NCBI GenBank assembly: GCA_963797475.1
Contig: CAWCPR010000001.1
Span: 372,001 to 436,000, forward strand
Length of the DNA: 64,000 nucleotides
Reading direction: 5' to 3'
From: CAWCPR01 sp963797475
GTDB lineage: Bacteria; Chloroflexota; Anaerolineae; Anaerolineales; UBA4823
The translations under genes were made by a program, and so were the position numbers. Each line of letters opens with the position of its first letter. Positions within the stretch are counted from its first letter, which is position 1. The notes beneath the pieces are model-generated. The model did not search any database. It saw only the letters and a program-made list of their open reading frames with translations, and had not been told where the DNA came from. Positions 41,948 to 48,914 of the stretch are shown here, one piece after another.

Positions 41948-42775
41948 TCACTTTTTGTAAATTCTCGTCCCGGGGTTCTCGCCGTGCAATGCCCGGGTCA
42001 GGTTCCCTGGAACACGCCCGTTGATGATCAGCACTTCGTGGATGCTGCGCGCTCGGGAAAGCTCCTCGAGCATCGCCCGCTCGACTGGAAGGTCCTGCAG
42101 GTCCCGCTGGCGCAGCTCGTCGACTTCGATTTCGGGAATAAAAGCGGCCTGCGCATCCTTCTTCGGGTCCGCGCTGAACAGGCCGCGCTCATCTTTGACC
42201 AGGATGCAGCGTTTCGCTCCAACCACTTCTGCAGTCAGAAAAGCGCCGACATCCGTGCGGTGCGGCGGGATGCGGCCCCTCTCGGCCGGCTCTTCCCACA
42301 GGCCATAGGGTGGCATGGCATGCATCACCGGGATCACACCCAGGGCCAGGTAGGAAGGCATCTTGACCAGGTCGTCGTGGCTGATCTTGACCCCACCGTA
42401 AGGGGCCAGCAAAAGCGAGACCATCAGCGCGTTTTGTTCGCTGATGCTGGCGCCCAGCTTCGCCAGCACGCCGGTGGGCATCCCCAGGTCCAGAGCGATG
42501 GCGTAGGCATGCCGGCTGCGCGTGCCGCCGCCGGTCATCACCAAAAGCTGCTGGTTGGGACGGGCTGCAGCGATCTCTTCAATGAGCGGCATGAGGGTTT
42601 TCCGGCCGCGATCGATGATACTCTGGCCCCCCAATTTGACAACGTTCAGCTCCGGAAGCGGGCGGAAGACCTGCTCAATTTCCGTCCTTTCCAAAAGATC
42701 CTTGTCCATCAGCGATTCCGCCATCAGCGGCGTATCGATATGCAATCGTCCGCTTTCGTCTTTAACTAAGCCCAT
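41948..42775 (-). CDS. molybdenum storage protein (MosA/MosB)-like amino-acid-kinase-fold protein
   Basis: A 275-residue protein of the amino acid kinase/UMP kinase fold. It resembles the Azotobacter molybdenum storage subunits, as I remember them, over its whole length: V-V-K-L-G-G-Q-S-I-I-D-R-G, then V-M-T-G-G-G-T-R-S-R-H, L-G-A-S-I-S-E-Q-N-A, M-P-P-Y-x-L-W, I-P-P-H-R-T-D-V-G-A-F-L, and I-N-G-R-V-P-G-N-L-T-R-A-L. In Azotobacter an ATP-dependent heterohexamer stores polyoxomolybdate or tungstate. Here there is a single gene, so a homo-oligomer is likely. AGGAGA precedes the ATG. A structured leader lies upstream, and the gene heads the ECF operon. It fits a Mo/W buffering role. Confidence 0.82.
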   Translation of the reverse strand: MGLVKDESGRLHIDTPLMAESLMDKDLLERTEIEQVFRPLPELNVVKLGGQSIIDRGRKTLMPLIEEIAAARPNQQLLVMTGGGTRSRHAYAIALDLGMPTGVLAKLGASISEQNALMVSLLLAPYGGVKISHDDLVKMPSYLALGVIPVMHAMPPYGLWEEPAERGRIPPHRTDVGAFLTAEVVGAKRCILVKDERGLFSADPKKDAQAAFIPEIEVDELRQRDLQDLPVERAMLEELSRARSIHEVLIINGRVPGNLTRALHGENPGTRIYKK

Positions 42776-42805
42776 GAAGTTCTCCTGAAACGCTTAACTG
42801 GTGTA

Positions 42806-42843
42806 TCTCGATAATTGGGGGGAACCGCCTCAATTATTCGAGA
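42806..42843 (-). promoter_or_regulatory. leader hairpin upstream of the molybdenum-storage-like gene
   Basis: TCTCGA-TAATTG pairs with CAATTA-T-TCGAGA, a 12-bp stem with one bulged base around a GC-rich loop. It is 31 nt upstream of the ATG at 42775. The 184-nt gap between the tungstate-binding gene and this gene also contains other GC-rich self-complementary segments. It could be a terminator of the tup genes, an operator, or part of a structured leader. No T-tract follows. Confidence 0.5.
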
Positions 42844-42959
42844 AGTACCGCCGAATTTTTCACCCGAAAGCTGGGGTTTGCAAGCCTGGCAGGCACAGAC
42901 CCACCGGACATGCAGACCCATTTTATCACTTCAAGAGAAGTCGACAGCTTCCGGACAGA

Positions 42960-44341
42960 TCACTTCACCTGGATCTCCACGAGACCTTTCACCTGCAGGC
43001 CGCTATCGAAGCCGGGCAGTACGGCGCTGAACCCGCCTTTACTGCGAAATGAGAGAATGCAATCAGTGCAGGCTTGCACATCCGCCAAAGGCGCTTCGGC
43101 GGTGTAGCCGTCGTCCCCGACGAAAACCAGGCTGCTGGCGCCGGCTTTGATCCCGGCTGCATCCAACAGGGACGTGAGCGGCACGCCGGTGTAGGTGCTG
43201 GCCTCGCCCTGGTTGTTTTTCGACTGCACGTCGATGGTATCCATGGCGCGAATGTCCGCTTCGGCCCAACCCACTTCCTGATCCACCAGGCCGGTGATCT
43301 TAAAAGCCGCATCCGCCGGTATGCCGGCTGAGGGTTGAGCGCCGCTCCCGTTCTTTTCGCGCCAGGAGGTTGCGTCGGGGGTGAATAACGGCGCGCCGAA
43401 TTGATCCACGCCAAATTGCGAGATCTTCTCCTGCACCGGCAGCGAGACCAGCCAATCGATGAAAGTGGTGGCCAGGTCGGCGTGGATATCCGGGTTCTTG
43501 GCGGGGTCGACGGCGATTACCCCATACGGGTTGAACAAGATAGGGTCGCCCTCCACCAGGATCTTCAAATCCAGGCCTTGCAGGGTGCGCGCCAGGTACG
43601 TGGCCCGGTCGCTGAGGGTATAAGCCTGCTGCTCGCTGGCCATGGTCAAAACCGCGCCCATGCCCTGTCCAGCGGAAATGTACCAATCCCCGGCCGGCTC
43701 GATCCCGGCTGCTTTCCAGATCGCAATTTCCTTGGTGTTCGTCCCGGAATTATCCCCACGCGATACAAACGGCGATTGGGAATCGGCGATTTGCTTGAAA
43801 GCCGCAGCCGCATCGGCCATCCCGGCGATGCCAGCCGGGTCCTGCTCCGGGCCGACCAGGACGAAATCGTTGTACATCACGTCTTCCCGGCGAACGCCAT
43901 TCCCGGCAGCCATGAATGCGTCTTCCTGGGCGCGGGCGTGGACGAGCAGCACATCCGCGTTGCCATCTTCGCCGAGCTTGATCGCCTGGCCGGTGCCGAC
44001 CGCGATCACGTCGATCTTGACGTTGAATTCTTTTTCAAAGTCCGGCAAGAGATAATCCAACAGCCCGGAATCCTGCGTGCTGGTGGTGGTCGCCAGGATG
44101 AGATGCTGGGCCTGCGCCGCGGGGCCGGCGGTTCCGTGGCTTGCGCCGGGGTCTCGCTCGGTTGAGGCGGTTGGGTGGGTTGCGCCGCTTCGGCCGGCGG
44201 CGCCGCCTGGGTAGGTTGGGCGGCCTGCGTAGGCAGGGGCGGTGCGCTCGTGGCAGTGGGCTGAACCGCTCCGGCGCAGCCCGCCAGAAGCACGGAAACC
44301 ATGATGAGAACGCTTAGAAAGGGGGGTTTTTTCTTCGACAT
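42960..44341 (-). CDS. tupA: tungstate/molybdate-binding lipoprotein (TupA-like) with C-terminal SUOX-fold domain; frameshifted
   Basis: Two frames make one gene. The 44341 frame gives a lipoprotein signal (V-L-L-A-G-C, Cys22) and a P/A/Q-rich linker. The other frame then gives the TupA hallmark T-T-T-S-T-Q-D-S-G-L-L and a full periplasmic-binding domain (D-V-L-L-V-H-A-R-A; R-G-D-N-S-G-T). The frames meet near 44118-44122; one extra base in CCCCGCGG would restore A-P-A-A-Q-A-Q. A C-terminal domain of ~100 residues (G-V-P-L-T-S-L-L-D-A-A-G; ending L-V-E-I-Q-V-K) has the sulfite-oxidase-like fold. The permease and ATPase genes are upstream in the same operon. The frameshift may be genuine or a sequencing error. 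Confidence 0.82.
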
Positions 44342-44377
44342 CGGGTTTCTTCTCTCCTTAGTATAGGATTTTAAGGT

Positions 44378-45109
44378 TTAATACACCATGTCGCCGCGCA
44401 CAAACGCAGCCGTGCGTTTGTCCTGGGGCGAATTGAAAAACGATTGCACATCGTTCACCTCGACCACCTGCCCATCCAACATCAAGATCACCCGCTGGGC
44501 CAATCGCTTTGCCTGGAAAACGTTGTGAGTCACCAGCACCAAAGTCGTGTTCTGCGCTTGATTCAGCTCGCGCACGATGGCTTCGATTAACCCGACGTTA
44601 TACGGGTCCAGGTTCGCGGTGGGCTCATCCAGCAGCAGGACATCCGGCTGGATCACCATGGCGCGCGCCAGGGCCACGCGCTGCGCTTCGCCGCCCGAAA
44701 GGGTGCGGGCCGCCTGCCCGGCCAGTCCGGACAGCCCAACCCGCTCCAGGACGGCTTCAACCCTTTTCTTTGAATTGCGGTTGCCGCGCAAGCGCAGTCC
44801 GTAATTCACGTTCGACCAAACGGAGCGCTTCAGCAAGATCGGGCTTTGAAACACCGTGGTGACCCGCCGGCGCAGCGCCAGGGGCAGGGGATGCAGCGAG
44901 TCGAAGCGCTCGCCCTGGAAGTGGATCGCCCCTTCACTGGGCTGTTCCAGGAAATTGAGCAGGCGCAGCAGGGTGCTTTTCCCTGCCCCGCTCGGCCCGA
45001 CCAGCGCCAACACTTCCCCGGGGTAGATTTCCAGGGAACCGATTTGCAGGACGCAGCGTTCGCCGTAGCGTTTGATCACGTGCTCCAGGCGGTAGACCGG
45101 ATCGCTCAT
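44378..45109 (-). CDS. tupC: tungstate/molybdate ABC transporter ATP-binding protein
   Basis: A 243-residue ABC ATPase. Walker A is G-P-S-G-A-G-K-S-T, the signature L-S-G-G-E-A-Q-R-V-A-L-A-R, Walker B L-L-L-D-E-P-T-A-N-L-D, and the H-loop V-T-H-N. Its ATG overlaps the permease stop by four bases (ATGA). The length fits TupC/ModC lacking the molybdate-binding C-terminal domain. It energises the importer whose binding protein is encoded next. Confidence 0.9.
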   Translation of the reverse strand: MSDPVYRLEHVIKRYGERCVLQIGSLEIYPGEVLALVGPSGAGKSTLLRLLNFLEQPSEGAIHFQGERFDSLHPLPLALRRRVTTVFQSPILLKRSVWSNVNYGLRLRGNRNSKKRVEAVLERVGLSGLAGQAARTLSGGEAQRVALARAMVIQPDVLLLDEPTANLDPYNVGLIEAIVRELNQAQNTTLVLVTHNVFQAKRLAQRVILMLDGQVVEVNDVQSFFNSPQDKRTAAFVRGDMVY

Positions 45110-45768
45110 TCTTCCAGGGCTCCCCCTTGCAGGCGCAGCACGACCGTATTCGTCAAGAAGGAGATCCCCAAAAGCACCGCTCCAAGCGCCAGGGCCAGGT
45201 CAAAATCGCCCTGGCGGGTTTCCAGGACGATGGCTGTGGTGAGCACGCGCGTGCTGTGCTCGATATTGCCGCCTACCAGCATCACCGCTCCCACTTCAGA
45301 AATAATGCTGCCAAAGCCGGCCACGACCGAAACGATCACGCCCAGGCGGGCCTCCACGAGCACAGCCCAAGCCGTCTGCCAGGTGGTCGCCCCCAGGGCG
45401 CGCACCTGCTGGCGCAGCTTGGGATCCACACTCATCACCGCCGCCATGGTGAAACCGGCCACGAGCGGAAACGAGATGATGGTCTGAGCCAGAACCATGG
45501 CCCCCGGCGTGAACAAATCCGGCACCCAGGACAGGCTCAAGCGCCCTAACGGCCCGCTGCGCGAGAGCAGCAAGTAAACGAACAAGCCGATCACAACCGG
45601 CGGGAAACCCATGCCGGTGTAGAGCAGGGCGATCACCAGCCGCCGGCCGATGAAGCGGCTCAATCCCATCAACACGCCGACCGGGATGCCGATTAACGTG
45701 CTGAAAACCAGGGCGGTGCCCGATACGCGCAAGGACAACAGGACGATCTCTTTCAGGGCATCCAGCAT
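45106..45768 (-). CDS. tupB: tungstate/molybdate ABC transporter permease
   Basis: A 220-residue permease with five membrane helices and the binding-protein-dependent transporter EAA-like loop (Q-Q-V-R-A-L-G-A-T-T-W-Q-T). The small size, and the T-A-I-V-L-E-T-R-Q-G-D-F-D-L-A-L-A-L-G end, are typical of TupB. Only 33 nt separate it from the GntR regulator gene on the same strand. It has a weak ribosome-binding site. Confidence 0.88.
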   Translation of the reverse strand: MLDALKEIVLLSLRVSGTALVFSTLIGIPVGVLMGLSRFIGRRLVIALLYTGMGFPPVVIGLFVYLLLSRSGPLGRLSLSWVPDLFTPGAMVLAQTIISFPLVAGFTMAAVMSVDPKLRQQVRALGATTWQTAWAVLVEARLGVIVSVVAGFGSIISEVGAVMLVGGNIEHSTRVLTTAIVLETRQGDFDLALALGAVLLGISFLTNTVVLRLQGGALEE

Positions 45769-45801
45769 TTTCTCGAACCTAACCCGTCTTTAGTGAGGAT
45801 G

Positions 45802-46920
45802 TTATCCGACCCATGTAACCCTGCCGGTCTCTGCGGTGTCATAACCGCCCAGGGCCTGAACCGTTTCCTGGAAATGTTCCGAGCGGATCACCCGGACGAT
45901 CGATTGGGCCTGGGGCAGAGTCCAGACTGCCTCGGGGATGACCAGGTCATAGCGCTCCCTGGCGAGCGAGATGAAATCCAGATTGAAGCTGGCCGCTGCC
46001 CCAAAGACGCCCAGGCCGACATTGGCCTCCCCCATGGCGACCGCGTTCGCTACGCCCAGGTGGGTCGTTTCCTCGCGCTCGTAACCGGGGATGTCGGCCG
46101 GTTTCAGGCCCAGGTTGTGGAGATGGGCGTCCAACCAGACCCGGCTGCCCGAGCCCGGCTGGCGGTTGATGAAACGCGCCTTCGGCGAGGCAAGGTCGGC
46201 CAGCCCTTCGACCTGGTTGGGATTCTTGCGCGGCAAGATCAGCCCCAACTGGCGATGGGCGATCGTCAGCAGGGCCACCCGCCAGCCCGGCAGGACGCGC
46301 TTGATGAATGGGACGTTATAGGTATCGGTCGATTCATCCCATAAATGCGCGCCGGCCAAATCCGCCTCGTTTCGGGAGAGGGCGATCAAGCCGCCCAGGC
46401 TGCCGGAATAACGGATCTCGAGCAAGGAATGGGCCGAATTCTCGCCCAACAAGCGCGGCAGCAGTTCTACCGCCAGGTCGTGGCTGCCGACAAAGCGCAG
46501 AGGCCCTTCTTTACGCAAGGGCTGGGCCAGCTCGGGCAGGTCGGTCACCCGTAAATCCCGCCAGCGGGCAATTGCAACCGATAGGGCGGTTTCGATCTCG
46601 ACCGGGCTGTGACCGGCTTGCAAGGCTTCCAACAAAAACAGCTCGGCGCGGTTGATCAGAGCGGCCCAATTGATCTTGGAGTTCTGGGATTGGATCATGC
46701 TGGGCGCGACCAGGGTCCCCTTGCCGCGCTGGCCAACCAGGAGCCCCTCCTGTGTCAGGGTCTGGTAGGCGTGGTTGACCGTCCCGGGCGTGCAGTCCCA
46801 TTTCGTCGCCATCTCGCGCACGGAGGGCAGCTTATCGCCAACCTCCAATTCGCCGGAGATGATGCGCCTGCGAATGGTCTCTGCGATTTGAAGATAGAGA
46901 AAAGGGTTTACGTTATCCAT
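45802..46920 (-). CDS. GntR-type transcriptional regulator with periplasmic-binding-protein-like sensor domain
   Basis: A 372-residue DNA-binding protein. The N-terminal winged helix (~5-75) is GntR-like: L-Y-L-Q-I-A-E-T-I-R-R-R-I, L-P-S-V-R-E-M-A, and Q-R-G-K-G-T. The C-terminal ~270 residues form a PBP-like domain (F-V-G-S-H-D-L-A; R-Q-P-G-S-G-S-R-V-W-L-D; A-V-A-M-G-E-A-N-V-G-L-G-V-F-G), a fold known for molybdate or tungstate sensing in cytoplasmic regulators. It is the first gene of the Mo/W island and lies 33 nt from tupB. Two palindromes precede it (46963-46980 and 47000-47023), so it probably represses its own operon on metal oxyanion binding. Confidence 0.83.
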   Translation of the reverse strand: MDNVNPFLYLQIAETIRRRIISGELEVGDKLPSVREMATKWDCTPGTVNHAYQTLTQEGLLVGQRGKGTLVAPSMIQSQNSKINWAALINRAELFLLEALQAGHSPVEIETALSVAIARWRDLRVTDLPELAQPLRKEGPLRFVGSHDLAVELLPRLLGENSAHSLLEIRYSGSLGGLIALSRNEADLAGAHLWDESTDTYNVPFIKRVLPGWRVALLTIAHRQLGLILPRKNPNQVEGLADLASPKARFINRQPGSGSRVWLDAHLHNLGLKPADIPGYEREETTHLGVANAVAMGEANVGLGVFGAAASFNLDFISLARERYDLVIPEAVWTLPQAQSIVRVIRSEHFQETVQALGGYDTAETGRVTWVG

Positions 46921-46962
46921 AATTTAGAAAACGTTGGGCGCCTATGGTGCATCAAGCACTAC

Positions 46963-46980
46963 GATGAAAAGAGATTCATC
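46963..46980. promoter_or_regulatory. perfect palindrome GATGAA-N6-TTCATC upstream of the GntR regulator
   Basis: Two six-base arms (46963-46968 and 46975-46980) are perfect inverted repeats with a six-base spacer. It lies 43 bp from the regulator start codon. The 6-6-6 spacing is typical of dimeric repressor operators. Confidence 0.45.
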
Positions 46981-46996
46981 AAAATAGGATGTATTG

Positions 46997-47023
46997 ATTG
47001 TACCGATACAACTATATCAGTAC
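46997..47023 (-). promoter_or_regulatory. promoter/operator of the GntR regulator and tup operon
   Basis: GTACCGATA (47000-47008) and TATCAGTAC (47015-47023) form a 9-bp imperfect palindrome (one mismatch) with a six-base spacer. A minus-strand TACAAT (47002 to 46997) overlaps its edge as a candidate -10, so a repressor here would block RNA polymerase. The same DNA is upstream of the divergent decarboxylase gene. Confidence 0.5.
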
Positions 47024-47129
47024 TAAAAAGAACTGTCCAGGGGGAAATGAAAGTGAAATAAAGACCTAATCGGTCCGGAATTTGGTAAAATCCCGTCCAG
47101 GATTTGCAAATAGAGGAGAGCTTGATCCG

Positions 47130-48599
47130 ATGGAGACGAAAACACAGATACAGGAAGAAAACCTGGATCCCCAGGACTGGCAGTCGCTGCGCAGCCTTGG
47201 GCACCAGATGCTGGATGACATGCTGGACTACCTGGAGAACGTGCGTGAGCGCCCGGTCTGGCAGCCCATGCCGGAAACCGTGCGGGAACTCTTTAAACAA
47301 CCCCTGCCGCTGGAACCCGAGGGCGCCGAGCAGGCCTACCGCCAATTCCAGGAGACCGTCCTGCCCTATTCCATGGGGAACACCCACCCGCGCTTCTGGG
47401 GCTGGGTGATGGGCAATGGGACCGTTCTGGGAGTGCTGGCGGATATGCTGGCGGCCGGGCTAAACCCGAACATGGGCGGCGGCGATCACGCCCCAGTGCA
47501 GGTCGAGCAGCAGGTCATCGACTGGTGCAAGCAAATGTTCGCCTTCCCGGCCGAGGCCAGCGGGCTGCTGGTAAGCGGCGGCTCGATGGCCAACCTGGTC
47601 GGCCTGGCAGTGGCGCGCTACGCCCGGGCGGAAATCGATATCCGCCAGCAGGGGGTTGCAGCCGCGCCGCGCCGGATGACGCTCTACGGCTCAAAGGAAA
47701 TGCACAGCTCGCTGCAGAAAGCGGTCGAGCTGCTGGGGCTCGGGAACGAGGCCCTGCGGCGCATCCCGGTCAATGAGCGTTTCGAGATCGACGTGCCCGC
47801 CCTGGCGCAGGCCATCGCCAACGACCGGGCGGACGGCTTCCTGCCAATCTGCGTGATCGGCAACGCCGGCACGGTCAACACGGGCGCCATCGACGACCTG
47901 GAAGCCCTGGCGGAATTGTGCGTGGCGGAAAACCTGTGGTTTCACGTCGATGGGGCGTTCGGGGCCCTGGCGGCCCTCTCGCCAAATTTAAAGGCCAGGG
48001 TGAAAGGCATCCAGCGGGCGGATTCGCTGGCCTTCGACCTGCACAAATGGATGTACCTGCCGTTCGAGGCCGGCTGCGTGCTGGTGCAGGATGCAGAAAC
48101 CCACCGGCGGGCTTTTTCCCTCACGCCCGACTACCTGGCGCACGGCCAGCGCGGCCTGGCGGGAGGCTCGGTCTGGTTCAGCGATTACGGCATCCAGCTC
48201 ACGCGCGGCTTCCGCGCCCTCAAAGTCTGGATGTCGCTGAAAGAACACGGGGCGCGCAAGTTCGGACGCCTGATCCAGCAAAACGTCGATCAGGCCATCT
48301 ACCTGGGGGAGCTGGTCGACGCAGCCCCCGAGCTGGAGCGCCTGGCCCCGGTGACGTTGAACATCGTCTGCTTTCGCTTCACCGTCCCAGGAATGGACGA
48401 AGCCGCTCTAAACGCCTTCAACCAGGAGCTGCTCATTCGCCTGCACGAAAGCGGGATCGCCGCGCCTTCCTATACCACTCTGAACGGCCATTATGCGCTG
48501 CGAGCGGCCATCACCAACCATCGCAGCCGGCGCGAGGATTTTGATATGCTGGTGGAAGCGGTCATCCGCCTGGGTCGCCAGCTCGCCCAAGAGGCTTGA
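47130..48599 (+). CDS. pyridoxal phosphate-dependent group II amino acid decarboxylase
   Basis: A 489-residue PLP enzyme of the aromatic-L-amino-acid/tyrosine decarboxylase superfamily. The PLP Lys is in D-L-H-K-W-M-Y-L (H-K-W). Other family features are H-P-R-F-W-G-W near 85, S-G-G-S-M-A-N-L-V near 150, and F-H-V-D-G-A-F-G near 271 (Asp for the pyridine nitrogen). The start at 47130 is preceded by GAGGAG; an upstream in-frame GTG at 47082 has less support. Aromatic or glutamate-type amines are possible products. It is divergent from the Mo/W regulator, with which no functional link is obvious. Confidence 0.88.
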   Translation: METKTQIQEENLDPQDWQSLRSLGHQMLDDMLDYLENVRERPVWQPMPETVRELFKQPLPLEPEGAEQAYRQFQETVLPYSMGNTHPRFWGWVMGNGTVLGVLADMLAAGLNPNMGGGDHAPVQVEQQVIDWCKQMFAFPAEASGLLVSGGSMANLVGLAVARYARAEIDIRQQGVAAAPRRMTLYGSKEMHSSLQKAVELLGLGNEALRRIPVNERFEIDVPALAQAIANDRADGFLPICVIGNAGTVNTGAIDDLEALAELCVAENLWFHVDGAFGALAALSPNLKARVKGIQRADSLAFDLHKWMYLPFEAGCVLVQDAETHRRAFSLTPDYLAHGQRGLAGGSVWFSDYGIQLTRGFRALKVWMSLKEHGARKFGRLIQQNVDQAIYLGELVDAAPELERLAPVTLNIVCFRFTVPGMDEAALNAFNQELLIRLHESGIAAPSYTTLNGHYALRAAITNHRSRREDFDMLVEAVIRLGRQLAQEA

Positions 48600-48781
48600 A
48601 TTAATGCTGCCAGAGTGCCCAGGGTGCGGACTCGCCGCTCCAGGCAGATGTTCTGCCACATCCACACTGTCGTTCCCAGGGCGATTAAGCCGATGTAATC
48701 GCTGGTGCCGGCGGTTTTGGCAAACAGCGCCAGTGCGCTGCCATCCAGCCCGGCCAGGGCGCGCGCCCCGAAAATGTAAAC
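48600..48781 (-). pseudogene. decayed fragment of an ABC-2 permease
   Basis: The 315 bases between the decarboxylase and the exporter hold no intact gene, but one minus-strand frame reads V-Y-I-F-G-A-R-A-L-A-G followed by S-D-Y-I-G-L-I-A-L-G-T-T-V-W-M-W-Q-N-I. This matches my memory of the N-terminal half of ABC-2 permeases. A stop lies immediately upstream in that frame, and homology stops around the decarboxylase stop codon. Another minus frame at ~48782-48900 also looks protein-like but I cannot name it. No function is expected. Confidence 0.42.
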
Positions 48782-48914
48782 AGCCGGTCAGGTTATTCCG
48801 TAAATCAAACCCCGGAGGCGCATGGATACCGGTAAAATCGCCTCCGGGGACTTCGAACACCCGCCCTGAAGCCAGCTTATTGACTTTCAGGTCGCTGCGA
48901 GTGGAGTTTCAAAA

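Noticed and set aside
42776..42959. Definite Moco riboswitch call
   Set aside because: The leader is structured, but I cannot match the consensus by eye, so it is reported only as a candidate.
48408..48860. 150-codon minus-strand frame across the decarboxylase end
   Set aside because: It is antisense to a well-conserved enzyme and mixes frames; only the separate permease-like stretch is retained as a remnant.
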